Source: Gammaproteobacteria bacterium RIFCSPHIGHO2_12_FULL_37_14
GTDB lineage: Bacteria; Pseudomonadota; Gammaproteobacteria; DSM-16500
DNA: 45,563 nt
Reading direction: 5' to 3'
Assembly (NCBI GenBank): GCA_001801485.1
Contig: MGXV01000084.1
Location: forward strand, 1 to 45,563
The notes under the pieces were generated by a model. It worked only from the letters and a program-made list of their open reading frames with translations, had not been told where the DNA came from and searched no databases. Numbering within the stretch: position 1 is the first letter of the stretch; each line of letters starts with the position of its first letter. A program made the position numbers and the translations under genes. Of this stretch, positions 17,491 through 26,449 are shown in pieces.

Positions 17491-18552
17491 TTGAGAAACA
17501 TGCAGGCTAATAAACAATACACATTATCTGAGCTAACGAGTGGGTTAGAGGTGACAATAAAAGGGGATGTAAATTGTATCATTACGGGTATCTCTATACT
17601 TCACCAATCACAGCCAGGCCATATTAGCTTTCTCACCAATTCACTTTATCGGAAGCATCTTGCTACCACGCAAGCTTCCGCAGTTATTTTGTCAGAAAAA
17701 GATGCGAATGCTTGTACAGTAAATGCAGTTATTTGTAAAAATCCTTATTATATATATGCAAAAATCGCCGAATTTTTTACTACCTCTCATTCATTTGTCC
17801 CCAATATACATCCGACAGCAGTGATTGGTAGCGATACCCATATTGATCCTACAGCGCATATTGGTGCCCATTGTGTGATCGGCGATCATGTTAATATTGC
17901 TGCACGAGTGGTCATCGGATCCAATAGCACGATTGGTGATTTTTCTATTATTGGCGAAGCATCGAAATTAGATGCACGGGTGACTATTTACAACAAGGTC
18001 ATGATTGGAAAACGAACTCATATTGCAAGCGGAGCGGTAATTGGGAGTGATGGATTCGGTTTCGCTAATCAAAATGGCGTTTGGCACAAAGTTCCTCAAC
18101 TAGGTGGTGTGCAGATTGGCAATGATGTTGATATTGGTGCAAATACGACGATAGATTGCGGTGCCGTGGATCACACAATCATTGAAGATGGTGTCAAACT
18201 AGATAATTTAATTCAAGTAGGGCATAACGTTAAAATTGGTGCGCATACGATTATAGCAGGTTGTGCAGGCATAGCAGGCAGCGCAGTGATTGGGAAGAAT
18301 TGTATGATTGGTGGTGCATCGATGATTCTTGGGCACATTACCATCGCCGATAATGTCATGATTACGGGTAATACTGGTGTGAATAAATCCATATCTGAAG
18401 CAGGAGTGTATTCTTCGGGTATTATCGGCGTGGTGACGAATCAAGAATTTAAAAAGAACAATGCAAGGTTTCATCGTTTGGAAAATTTAACGCAACGAAT
18501 CAAAATGCTGGAATTATCATTACAAAAGTTTAAAGAGGAAGAGAAAAAATGA
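17491..18552 (+). CDS. lpxD: UDP-3-O-(3-hydroxyacyl)glucosamine N-acyltransferase
   Basis: Third enzyme of lipid A synthesis, adding the N-linked hydroxyacyl chain from acyl-carrier protein. The protein is about 353 residues: an N-terminal uridine-binding domain (to ~100), a left-handed parallel beta-helix of hexapeptide repeats, and a C-terminal helix. The catalytic-region motif [13 protein letters not shown] is present. The start is uncertain: TTG at 17491 has GGGGAG at ideal distance, ATG at 17500 is 9 nt further in, and GTG at 17476 lies in the terminator tail. The stop overlaps fabZ by 4 nt. Confidence 0.93.
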   Translation: MRNMQANKQYTLSELTSGLEVTIKGDVNCIITGISILHQSQPGHISFLTNSLYRKHLATTQASAVILSEKDANACTVNAVICKNPYYIYAKIAEFFTTSHSFVPNIHPTAVIGSDTHIDPTAHIGAHCVIGDHVNIAARVVIGSNSTIGDFSIIGEASKLDARVTIYNKVMIGKRTHIASGAVIGSDGFGFANQNGVWHKVPQLGGVQIGNDVDIGANTTIDCGAVDHTIIEDGVKLDNLIQVGHNVKIGAHTIIAGCAGIAGSAVIGKNCMIGGASMILGHITIADNVMITGNTGVNKSISEAGVYSSGIIGVVTNQEFKKNNARFHRLENLTQRIKMLELSLQKFKEEEKK

Positions 18553-19007
18553 AATATGTAATGGATATCAATGAAATTTTAAAATATTTACCGCATCGTT
18601 ATCCATTTTTATTAATTGATCGCGTTATTGAGATTAATCAAGGAAAATCTTTAGTTGCTCTTAAAAATGTTTCGATGAACGAAGCTTATTTTATGGGTCA
18701 TTTTCCTAATCATCCTGTCATGCCTGGTGTCTTGATATTAGAAGCGATGGCACAAGCTGCTGCAGTGCTTGCATATAAATCTACGAATACTACTCCACAA
18801 GATGGTGCGATGTATTATTTTGCCGGAATTGATAATACTCGCTTTCGGCGCATTGTTAAACCAGGCGATCAATTACTGCTAAAAGTGCAGGTTTTACGAT
18901 CCAAACGCGATGTTTGGAAGCTGGAAGGAAATGCTTATGTAGACGATGAATTAGCTTGTTCAGCAGAATTTATGAGTGCTCGTAAGCCAGGAGAAAGTCG
19001 TGATTGA
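18549..19007 (+). CDS. fabZ: 3-hydroxyacyl-ACP dehydratase FabZ
   Basis: Cytoplasmic hot-dog-fold enzyme dehydrating 3-hydroxyacyl-ACP in fatty acid elongation. It thereby competes with the lipid A pathway for the same hydroxyacyl-ACP pool. The active-site motif [20 protein letters not shown] contains the catalytic His and Glu, and [13 protein letters not shown] is the typical N-terminus. The length of 152 residues is normal. AGAGGAAGAG lies upstream of the ATG, which overlaps the lpxD stop; a second ATG at 18561 would also be possible. Confidence 0.96.
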   Translation: MKYVMDINEILKYLPHRYPFLLIDRVIEINQGKSLVALKNVSMNEAYFMGHFPNHPVMPGVLILEAMAQAAAVLAYKSTNTTPQDGAMYYFAGIDNTRFRRIVKPGDQLLLKVQVLRSKRDVWKLEGNAYVDDELACSAEFMSARKPGESRD

Positions 19008-19764
19008 TAAAACTGCAATTATCGATGTATCAGCAAATATTGCTAACGATGTTTACATTGGCCCTTATTCAGTGATTGGTCCAGAAGTTGAGATTGGTGA
19101 AGGTACTTGGATTGGTCCGCATGTAGTGATTCAAGGACCAACTAAAATTGGACGAGAAAATAAAATATTTCAATTTTCATCAATTGGTGAAATGCCGCAA
19201 GATTTAAAATTTCAAGGTGAAAAAACTTTTTTAGAAATTGGTGATCGCAATATTATTAGAGAATTTTGTACGGTCAACCGTGGTACGATTCAAGATAAAA
19301 CAACAACGCGAATTGGCCATGATAATCTTTTTATGGCTTATGTGCACATTGCTCACGATTGCCAAATTGGTAATCATGCTATTTTCGCAAACAATGCTTC
19401 TTTGGCAGGTCACGTAGTGATTGAAGATTATGTGACTTTAAGTGGTTTTTCTGGCGTATTTCAATTTTGTCGGGTGGGTGCGCATAGTTTTGTGGCGACT
19501 AATTCTGTCATTATTAAAGATGTGCCACCTTTTATTAAAGTATCCGGGTATTATGCCAAACCTTTTGGACTCAATACGATAGGATTACAACGCCGTGGTT
19601 TTACTGAAGAAGCTATCATGTTGCTTCGTCGTGCTTATAAAGTTATTTATCGTAATGGTTTAACGATTGCTAAAGCTATTGAAGAATTACGTAAAATGGA
19701 ATGTATAGAAGTGCAACAACTGATTCAATTTATTGAAACATCTCATTCCGGAATTACACGTTGA
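19000..19764 (+). CDS. lpxA: UDP-N-acetylglucosamine O-acyltransferase
   Basis: First enzyme of lipid A synthesis, transferring a hydroxyacyl chain from ACP to UDP-GlcNAc. The hexapeptide beta-helix is evident, with catalytic His in the [10 protein letters not shown] segment. I chose GTG at 19000: it gives MIDKTAI, matching the E. coli start, has AGGAGA 5 nt upstream and overlaps the fabZ stop by 8 nt. The resulting protein is 254 residues, a few shorter than in E. coli. An upstream GTG at 18976 is unlikely. The end overlaps the lpxB start. Confidence 0.95.
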   Translation: MIDKTAIIDVSANIANDVYIGPYSVIGPEVEIGEGTWIGPHVVIQGPTKIGRENKIFQFSSIGEMPQDLKFQGEKTFLEIGDRNIIREFCTVNRGTIQDKTTTRIGHDNLFMAYVHIAHDCQIGNHAIFANNASLAGHVVIEDYVTLSGFSGVFQFCRVGAHSFVATNSVIIKDVPPFIKVSGYYAKPFGLNTIGLQRRGFTEEAIMLLRRAYKVIYRNGLTIAKAIEELRKMECIEVQQLIQFIETSHSGITR

Positions 19765-20915
19765 AAATCGGTATGCTGGCAGGAGAAGCATCCGGCGATT
19801 TATTGGGTGCGGAACTCATCCATGCGTTGCGAGATCAATATCCTCATGCACAAATCGAAGGTATTGGTGGTCCAGCAATGATAGCAGCTGGATGTGTAAG
19901 TTTGTTCGATATTGAACGCTTAAATGTCATGGGTTTGATTGAACCAATATTTCGTTTGCCTGATTTGATCAGGCTACGTAAAAACGTTTATCACTATTTT
20001 CTTCAGCATCGACCAGATGTTTTTATTGGGATAGATGCACCTGATTTTAATTTAGGTTTAGAAAGCAAATTACGTCATGCGGGTATTCCGGTAATACATT
20101 ATGTTAGTCCTAGTGTGTGGGCGTGGCGGCAATACAGAGTGCGTAAAATTGCTAAAGCAGTTGATTTGATGCTAACGTTATTACCATTTGAAGCAAAATT
20201 TTATGAACGAAACCAAGTTCCAGTACGCTATGTAGGACATCCTTTAGCGGATCAAATTCCTATTCAACCAGATAAATTCGCTGCACGCAGAGCCTTATGT
20301 ATCGATGAACATGTTACTTATATTGCGTTGCTTCCAGGTAGTCGTCAGCAAGAAATTCGTTATATGGCACAGCCATTTTTACTCGCGGCCCAACAAATAT
20401 TAATTCAGAAACCAAATGTTCGGTTTATTACTTCACATACCAATGAACAACGCTACCAAGAATTTTATGAATATTATCGACAAATTTCTCCCAACTTACC
20501 CTTGGAATTTTTTACTCGACGTTCGCATGATGTCATGGCAGCGGCTGATGTAGTGATGGTTACCTCTGGTACAGCGACGTTAGAAACGATGTTATATAAA
20601 AAACCGATGGTAATTGCTTATCGTATGTCTCGTTTAACTTATCAGTTAGCAAAATTATTAGTTAAAACACCTTATGTAGGATTGCCAAATTTATTGGCAA
20701 ATAGTGAAATTGTACCAGAGCTGATTCAAGATGCTGTCAAACCAGAAATCATTGCTCAGCAAGTACTGCATTTCCTTAATCATCCAGATGAGGTTCGTGT
20801 TTTAGAAAATAAGTTTACTGAGTTGCATAGAGGATTATTAGGTATTTCGGCAAATTGTATTTCCGCTGCTATTTTGGATGTGGTAAAGAAAAAATCGAAA
20901 ATCGAATTTGCTTAA
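19761..20915 (+). CDS. lpxB: Lipid-A-disaccharide synthase
   Basis: Membrane-associated glycosyltransferase joining UDP-diacylglucosamine and lipid X into the lipid A disaccharide. The 384-residue sequence starts [19 protein letters not shown], the family hallmark, and carries VSPSVWAWRQYRVRKI and LPGSRQQEI. The start is TTG at 19761 within TTGA, overlapping the lpxA stop by 4 nt; no good ribosome binding site is seen, so it probably depends on coupling. The gene ends 4 nt before the convergent zapD stop, and no terminator lies between them. The rnhB and dnaE genes often found next are absent here. Confidence 0.95.
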   Translation: MKIGMLAGEASGDLLGAELIHALRDQYPHAQIEGIGGPAMIAAGCVSLFDIERLNVMGLIEPIFRLPDLIRLRKNVYHYFLQHRPDVFIGIDAPDFNLGLESKLRHAGIPVIHYVSPSVWAWRQYRVRKIAKAVDLMLTLLPFEAKFYERNQVPVRYVGHPLADQIPIQPDKFAARRALCIDEHVTYIALLPGSRQQEIRYMAQPFLLAAQQILIQKPNVRFITSHTNEQRYQEFYEYYRQISPNLPLEFFTRRSHDVMAAADVVMVTSGTATLETMLYKKPMVIAYRMSRLTYQLAKLLVKTPYVGLPNLLANSEIVPELIQDAVKPEIIAQQVLHFLNHPDEVRVLENKFTELHRGLLGISANCISAAILDVVKKKSKIEFA

Positions 20916-20919
20916 AGTA

Positions 20920-21687
20920 TTAGAGATTGCAATAAGCCAACCAAAACGATAAATTTTCTGGATATTGAGTAGGACGTTTTTCGGTATCAGGAGAATAAAA
21001 TCGCACGCTTAAAAAATGTCGACCGACGCTAATTTCTGGAAAGGCTAATAAGTTGGGAGAAATACCAAGCCGGATCATGCGTAAATTAGCTTGAGGATCG
21101 AGTAATTCTTGATGAAATCCATGAACAGCAGTTTTTTCATCAGTTTTTGCATTTTTTCTTACTAGATCCAGTACTAATGTGACAACCGTTCTAATTTGAG
21201 CAAATTCACTTAGCCAGTCATTAATGGTGGTTTGACGAGCTTCAACTGGTTGTTGTAACCAATAATGAAAAAGTGGAATATCAAAACTGCAACCGCCGCC
21301 AGGACTTGCTAAATGTAGGCGTAAAGTATTGAGTAATTCAATATCTCTTAAACGATGACCAATTTTTCCGTTACTTTCGATTAAATCATGTGATAGTTGT
21401 TCTAGCTGATTAATGAGGCCTGCTAATTTCTGACTATCAATTTCAGGTAGATCGCTATACCGTGAAAGATTAGAGGCATGGTGGCTTAATTCTTTTGCTA
21501 ATTTCGATTTAAGATCAGGTCGATCAAGTAACTGCAACATATTAATGATAGAGGTAATCATATTTCTCGTACCTAACTGAGAAATATCGCTTTGCTGCCG
21601 ATCAAATTGCAGAAATAATTGCTCAAGTCTTAATGAGACACGAGTAATTTCATTTAAAGGCTGTTCATAAATAATTGTGTTATTCAT
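20920..21687 (-). CDS. zapD: Cell division protein ZapD
   Basis: Cytoplasmic FtsZ-binding protein that bundles FtsZ filaments at the division ring. The 255-residue sequence aligns along its length with E. coli ZapD: N-terminal YEQPLNEITRVSLRLE, the central SPGGGCSFDIPLFHYWLQQP, the LVLDLVRKNAKTDEKTA helix and C-terminal FWLAYC. In E. coli zapD lies directly after coaE. Here the gene keeps that strand and neighbourhood, but two large unrelated genes on the opposite strand lie between it and coaE. Confidence 0.93.
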   Translation of the reverse strand: MNNTIIYEQPLNEITRVSLRLEQLFLQFDRQQSDISQLGTRNMITSIINMLQLLDRPDLKSKLAKELSHHASNLSRYSDLPEIDSQKLAGLINQLEQLSHDLIESNGKIGHRLRDIELLNTLRLHLASPGGGCSFDIPLFHYWLQQPVEARQTTINDWLSEFAQIRTVVTLVLDLVRKNAKTDEKTAVHGFHQELLDPQANLRMIRLGISPNLLAFPEISVGRHFLSVRFYSPDTEKRPTQYPENLSFWLAYCNL

Positions 21688-21933
21688 AGACTCAAGGTTG
21701 TGCTAAATTCGTCAAAACTTCTAACGATCATATCATGAATTGATTCGAAAATGGACAGGCGGATGAAGATTTTTTCTCTCTTAAAAATACAACTATAATC
21801 AATTGCTTAGTAGAAAAGCTGAGAAGCAAGTCTTAAATATTACCTTAAGGTAAATAGGCTATATTGGTACAAGTTCATATTTATCCTCTAATCTTTTTAT
21901 TACTTAAGAATTTCTTAAATTGCGAGGTGCAAA
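21688..21933. promoter_or_regulatory. Upstream region of the membrane-protein gene, with TTAA direct repeats
   Basis: This 246-nt divergent region contains two sets of CTTAA half-sites. At 21832-21848 CTTAAA and CTTAAG are separated by 6 nt, with a possible -10 TATATT at 21860-21865. At 21903-21919 CTTAAG and CTTAAA are separated by 5 nt. They resemble the spaced direct repeats bound by PmrA-type response regulators. The region also holds the 14-nt palindrome TTACCTTAAGGTAA (21840-21853). In such AT-rich DNA these may be chance. Confidence 0.3.
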
Positions 21934-23865
21934 GTGGGGCGGCAAAGGTTGATAGATGTATCTAGGAGTGATTGGCTATCTCTTGAACAAGAAGCTGCAA
22001 AACAAGCGATCAAGCTTGTTAAGGATGCTATTGAGGTGTTAGAAGAAGAAATTAAAAAATGTAAGCAAGCAATTAATGAATTGCAAATTAAACAGTCTGA
22101 CGATAATAATGCAAAAACAATCACAGAACAAATTGAAATAATCAACAAACAAATTGCACGTTATACTGGCAAAATAGAACACATTCAACCTTATTATTTA
22201 TATTTGCAACAGTTTATCGCACTGCTTGGCAAAGCAAATCAGCAGTCTAATATTGAAGTAACCACAGCAATTGACAATGTTTATGCTGAGTTAAAGCAGA
22301 TTTACCCTGCTGCTATTGATATAAATAAGCTCGATCTGTCATCTCAGGAAAATAAAATAAAGCAAATCACTTACTTTAAACAACATCCACATGCGCAATT
22401 TTTGCTTTTATTAGTTAAAAAGTTAGAAGCCTTCAAAGAAGAAGTTGCAGAGATACCACTCAAGAAGATAGTAAATGGGTCAAACAATAGGACTATACGG
22501 CAAGCTGCAAAAGAAAGTGCGGCTTGGGGATTTGATGTCGGTAAAAAATTTATCGATCCATTCGATGACTTTTGGCCGGTGATTAGGCAACTCTTACCCA
22601 AAAGCCATGTACTCAGCATTTTTGGCGCCACATTGACAGGAACACTGGGAACGATTAATGGTTCAGTGGAAGGGGTAAAAGGAGCGAGGAAAGCATATAA
22701 AGCACTTAAATTAATGGGCTTAGAAGCAAAAAAAGTCTATCAAGCATTTAAAATGGGTGGTTTAGTAAAGGGAATAGAAGAAATTAAAAAAACATATCAA
22801 GACTATATCAACAAAGGCAAAAATCATCAGCTGAAGACGCGTATCGCCAGTGGAACTTTAATTACTTTATTAGGCGCAGCTATCGTGGGTATGGGCTTGA
22901 CGCTGGTTATTGGTGCTGCGACAGGAATAACAATTGCTGGCGCCACGTTCTTACCATTTTTAATACCTGGTGGATTGGCGATGGTTTTTTCTATGTCATT
23001 ATGGAAAAATATTTATGTATGGCGACAAGCAAAAAAAATAGAAAAACAACAAGAGAAACAGTGTGATCATCAGGCTCTCCTAAAATTGCAAAATGAAATT
23101 AAACAAGATCAAACAATTGTGTCGCAAAAAAATAATGATACACAACCTCAACAAACATATGACGAATCGTTGATAGGATTACAATCAAAACAACAAGAAT
23201 TTGCGAAGCAACAGGGAGCGCTTGAAGGCAAACTAAATTATTATGATTATTTACATGATAAACGTTTAGATAAAGAAGCCAAGGTTGCATTTCGCGCAAT
23301 AGAAGTACTTACCATGACGACGGTTGCAACAGGTGCTATGTTGGGTGCGTTGGGATTGATTGGATTCAGTGTTGCATTTGGCGGTTTTCCTTTATTAATT
23401 ACAGCGCCTATTATTATTACCGCGATTGGTGCAGTTTGTGCTGTGATCGGTAAAGTATTAGAAAAAAATGATGATAAAACCCATCACATTTCGAGAAAAG
23501 CAAGACGCTTCTTTATAGGAGTTGCTGAAAACATTACAAACTTATTTTCCAGTCATGGTCCACGCACTCCAACTATGTCCATTCCCAAACAATCATCGGT
23601 TTATTTGCAGGGATCAACAGCCGCTGCTTTACAAACTATCAGGCAAACAACTCCATCTCCCGTAGTTGCTTCGGTCGCAGCAAACGGTGCTGCATTAGCT
23701 GCTACTAGCACACCATCACCATTACCATTGCCATCATCGCTGTCATCATCGCTATCATCATCGCTGTCATCATCGCTATCATCATCGCCATCATCATCGC
23801 CATCATCATCGCCATCACCATCGCCATCACCATCGCCATCATCATCGCCATCGCCATCACTTTAA
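21934..23865 (+). CDS. Membrane and coiled-coil protein with Ser/Pro-rich tail, unknown function
   Basis: I do not recognise this 643-residue protein. Residues ~15-70 form a Lys/Glu-rich coiled coil. Two long hydrophobic stretches lie at ~305-352 (Gly- and Ala-rich, likely a membrane hairpin) and ~458-508 (a second hairpin), separated by a charged helical region rich in Gln and Lys. The last ~45 residues are almost only Ser, Pro and Leu, encoded by a 12-nt tandem repeat. It has no signal peptide. GTG is the start codon, with GAGG upstream. It is divergent from zapD, and a second membrane protein follows after 108 nt. The build resembles secreted membrane-targeted effectors of intracellular bacteria, but this is inference. 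Confidence 0.75.
   Translation: MGRQRLIDVSRSDWLSLEQEAAKQAIKLVKDAIEVLEEEIKKCKQAINELQIKQSDDNNAKTITEQIEIINKQIARYTGKIEHIQPYYLYLQQFIALLGKANQQSNIEVTTAIDNVYAELKQIYPAAIDINKLDLSSQENKIKQITYFKQHPHAQFLLLLVKKLEAFKEEVAEIPLKKIVNGSNNRTIRQAAKESAAWGFDVGKKFIDPFDDFWPVIRQLLPKSHVLSIFGATLTGTLGTINGSVEGVKGARKAYKALKLMGLEAKKVYQAFKMGGLVKGIEEIKKTYQDYINKGKNHQLKTRIASGTLITLLGAAIVGMGLTLVIGAATGITIAGATFLPFLIPGGLAMVFSMSLWKNIYVWRQAKKIEKQQEKQCDHQALLKLQNEIKQDQTIVSQKNNDTQPQQTYDESLIGLQSKQQEFAKQQGALEGKLNYYDYLHDKRLDKEAKVAFRAIEVLTMTTVATGAMLGALGLIGFSVAFGGFPLLITAPIIITAIGAVCAVIGKVLEKNDDKTHHISRKARRFFIGVAENITNLFSSHGPRTPTMSIPKQSSVYLQGSTAAALQTIRQTTPSPVVASVAANGAALAATSTPSPLPLPSSLSSSLSSSLSSSLSSSPSSSPSSSPSPSPSPSPSSSPSPSL
23731..23850 (+). repeat. 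Ten tandem 12-nt repeats (Ser/Pro/Leu codons)
   Basis: Ten consecutive 12-nt units follow the pattern TCATCATCGC plus TG, TA or CA, with a first unit starting with C and two units reading TCACCATCGCCA. They encode Ser-rich tetrapeptides with Leu or Pro. Because the unit is a multiple of three, copy changes alter length but not frame. Slippage-prone DNA. Confidence 0.92.
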
Positions 23866-23973
23866 TTTGAATATTTTTTTTAATATTGCAATAATCGCTG
23901 GCGCGGATGAAAATTGTAAAAGTCAGCGGCTAATTAACTAGATCACTTAATAAAATAGTAAGGACCAATCAAT

Positions 23974-24942
23974 ATGGCAAAGCAAGCTACTTCTCAAGTT
24001 TTTAATCTACATCCCAGCACTCTTTTTATGAATCTTGAACGGGCGATGATTGAGGTTTTTGCGCGGTATGATAAATTACATCCAGCAAATCAATCAGTGA
24101 GCGTTCGTATTTGTTTGCGAGCATTGCGCAATAAAATGAATGATATTAAAAAAGCTTCTGAAAATATTACTCATCAACAATGTTATCAATTATGTGGTTT
24201 GTTTTTAAAAATGGCTGATGAAGTTTGGCAAGATAAAGAATTTTCGGATGCAATTTTGTCGGTTATCAAGAATATTTCTTTAAATCAACAGGAATGCAAA
24301 ATAGCTTACCAAGATCTAGATCAGTCGGATATGAGGAAACTTGCATCACAACTTACGATGGATGAGGCTAAAGAATACAATGAAGCCTATCAAGCATTAC
24401 GAAATAAGGTGTGCCAGCTTGAATCAACGAGTAATAAAACGAGTAATAAAGAGCTAGAAAATGCATATATGCGTGCATATACGTTATTGCAAGGCATTGC
24501 TATAAAAGGACGTGAAAATAAAAATCCAGGTGATATTAAATATTGTACTACCGTTTCAAAATTAGCAGTCAACTTGATGGAGAATCCCGATAATGTAAAC
24601 ATTCGTCATGATTTCTCTGAGTTAGCTAAGCATGATAAAGATGGTATAAGTGATAATTTCACAAAATTTGCGGGTGTGATGATGGCATTTTTGGGTGCGG
24701 TAATGGTTGCAGGATCTCTTTTGTTGCAGCAATTATCTTTGCATTTTTCTGCCCCCCTTACGATGGTAGGAGTGGTGGGCGGTGGTCTATTTTTTCTGCA
24801 AGGAGTGAATCTTTTCCAGCAGGGTAGACAAAAAGGGGTTTCGAAAGCTATTACGCTATTCGGTAAGTGTAAACAATATGGCGAAAAAATTACTCATGAT
24901 GATACTGTCTCGACACCCAGTTATGCGCCAATGTTGACATGA
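23974..24942 (+). CDS. Membrane protein of unknown function
   Basis: A 322-residue protein I cannot assign. Residues 1-225 look helical and soluble, with several Cys and many Lys and Asn. Two hydrophobic segments follow at ~229-252 (FAGVMMAFLGAVMVAGSLLL) and ~258-282 (Gly-rich), then a short basic tail. The general plan, a helical N-terminal part followed by a hydrophobic hairpin, resembles its upstream neighbour, with which it may be co-transcribed. AAGGA lies 12 nt upstream of the ATG. It converges on coaE with a gap of 4 nt. No signal peptide is present. Confidence 0.72.
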   Translation: MAKQATSQVFNLHPSTLFMNLERAMIEVFARYDKLHPANQSVSVRICLRALRNKMNDIKKASENITHQQCYQLCGLFLKMADEVWQDKEFSDAILSVIKNISLNQQECKIAYQDLDQSDMRKLASQLTMDEAKEYNEAYQALRNKVCQLESTSNKTSNKELENAYMRAYTLLQGIAIKGRENKNPGDIKYCTTVSKLAVNLMENPDNVNIRHDFSELAKHDKDGISDNFTKFAGVMMAFLGAVMVAGSLLLQQLSLHFSAPLTMVGVVGGGLFFLQGVNLFQQGRQKGVSKAITLFGKCKQYGEKITHDDTVSTPSYAPMLT

Positions 24943-24946
24943 CGAC

Positions 24947-25552
24947 TTAATCTTTTTTCTGGGAAAGATTCATATATATTTGATGCAATTGATCAACTTG
25001 CGGAATAATGTCAGCTATTTTTCCATCATTGATGATGACATCATCAGCACCCACTAATCGCTGCTGACGATTGATTTGAGAATGTAATATCTTTTCTACT
25101 AGTGATGCTGAGGTTTTATCTCGCGCCATGACTCGTTGAATTTGATTTTGTTCGAGGGTATCAACGACGAGAATTCTATCGATAAAATCGTAAGGTTTCA
25201 CTTCAAATAGCAGTGGAATCACGATAATGCAGTAAGGTGCAGTTATCTTTTTTAATTCATCTTCGATTTTCATTCGTATGAGTGGATGCAAAAGATCTTC
25301 TAGCCACTTACGTTGAGCAGCTTGCTCAAAAACAATATGGCGTAATTTCGAGCGATCGATGCTGCCGTTTGCTTGAACGATTTCTTTAAAATGTTGAGTA
25401 ATCGCTAAAAACGCAGGTTGTTTGGGAAGCGTTAGTGCAAGTGCAATGAGATCTGCATCAATAACTGGTACGCCATGCTGAGCAAACAAATTAGCAACAG
25501 TGGATTTACCTGATCCGACTCCACCCGTTAAACCAATCACGCGCGTTGTCAT
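24947..25552 (-). CDS. coaE: Dephospho-CoA kinase
   Basis: Last enzyme of coenzyme A synthesis, phosphorylating the 3'-hydroxyl of dephospho-CoA. The P-loop GGVGSGKS and the following DADLIA segment are typical, and VIPLLFEV and RVMARD fit the family. The ATG at 25552 gives 201 residues; an in-frame TTG at 25558 would add two. It lies 13 nt after the pilD stop, so it is at the end of the pil operon, the common gammaproteobacterial order pilBCD-coaE(-zapD). Confidence 0.95.
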   Translation of the reverse strand: MTTRVIGLTGGVGSGKSTVANLFAQHGVPVIDADLIALALTLPKQPAFLAITQHFKEIVQANGSIDRSKLRHIVFEQAAQRKWLEDLLHPLIRMKIEDELKKITAPYCIIVIPLLFEVKPYDFIDRILVVDTLEQNQIQRVMARDKTSASLVEKILHSQINRQQRLVGADDVIINDGKIADIIPQVDQLHQIYMNLSQKKD

Positions 25553-25565
25553 ATTCAACTTCTAT

Positions 25566-26447
25566 CTAAGATATGGGTGTAATGGTAATAAATTTGAGAT
25601 AATAGTTCATTATTTCATCGCCCCATAACATGGTAATCCAACCGGCAATAGCAAGATAAGGACCAAATGGCAAGGGAACGCTTTTAAATTGTCGTTTGAT
25701 TAACATATGGCTAAAAGCAAAAATAACACCGCTGATAGAAGAGAGTAAAATAATTAAGGGAAGCATTTGCCAGCCAAAATAAGCACCTAGCGCTGCAAGA
25801 AATTTATAATCGCCTTGGCCCATGCCTGTTTTTCCAGTTGCCCATTCGAAAAGCAGTTGAGTAATGGCAAAAATAAGATAGCCAGCAATCGCTCCAATGA
25901 TACTATCGTGACTATCAGCAAAAATGCCAAATAGGCTAAAAAACAAACCTAGCCAAAGTAATAGTAAAGTGAGCTGATCAGGCAGCAAATGATAATCGAG
26001 ATCAATAAATACTAGACAAATGATGCTCCAAGTAAATAGTAAGGCAGCCATTGTTTGCCAAGTCATACCAAATTTCCAAGCGACATAAACTGACACTAAG
26101 CAGGTAAGCGCTTCAACCAAGGGATAACGTAGGGAAATAGAGGCCTTACAATAGGCACATTTACCTTGTAACCACAAATAACTTAAAATAGGGATATTAT
26201 GCCAGGGGCGAATGACTTTCTTGCATTCTGTACAATGAGAAAATGGAAGATATAAATTTAATTTTTCTATTTCATGGTGTGGTTTTAATCCAAGATAAAC
26301 TCGGCATTCTTCGCTCCAGCTCTGTTCCATCATGCGGGGTAATCGATAAATCACAACATTGAGGAAACTTCCAATAAATAGTGAAAAAATCGCGATAACG
26401 ATTAAAAAAATGTCAGGATTTGAAATAAAAAAATACAAAATATCCAT
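25566..26447 (-). CDS. pilD: Prepilin peptidase / N-methyltransferase
   Basis: Inner-membrane aspartyl protease that cuts prepilin leaders after Gly and methylates the new N-terminal residue. The cytoplasmic domain with two CxxC pairs (C72/C75 and C97/C100) marks the bifunctional type. Catalytic aspartates lie in FIDLDYHLLPDQ (D149 region) and GMGQGDYK (D213). About eight hydrophobic segments are seen in 293 residues. It follows pilC with a 2-nt gap and precedes coaE. It should process the pilin encoded three genes upstream. Confidence 0.95.
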   Translation of the reverse strand: MDILYFFISNPDIFLIVIAIFSLFIGSFLNVVIYRLPRMMEQSWSEECRVYLGLKPHHEIEKLNLYLPFSHCTECKKVIRPWHNIPILSYLWLQGKCAYCKASISLRYPLVEALTCLVSVYVAWKFGMTWQTMAALLFTWSIICLVFIDLDYHLLPDQLTLLLLWLGLFFSLFGIFADSHDSIIGAIAGYLIFAITQLLFEWATGKTGMGQGDYKFLAALGAYFGWQMLPLIILLSSISGVIFAFSHMLIKRQFKSVPLPFGPYLAIAGWITMLWGDEIMNYYLKFITITPIS

Positions 26448-26449
26448 AA

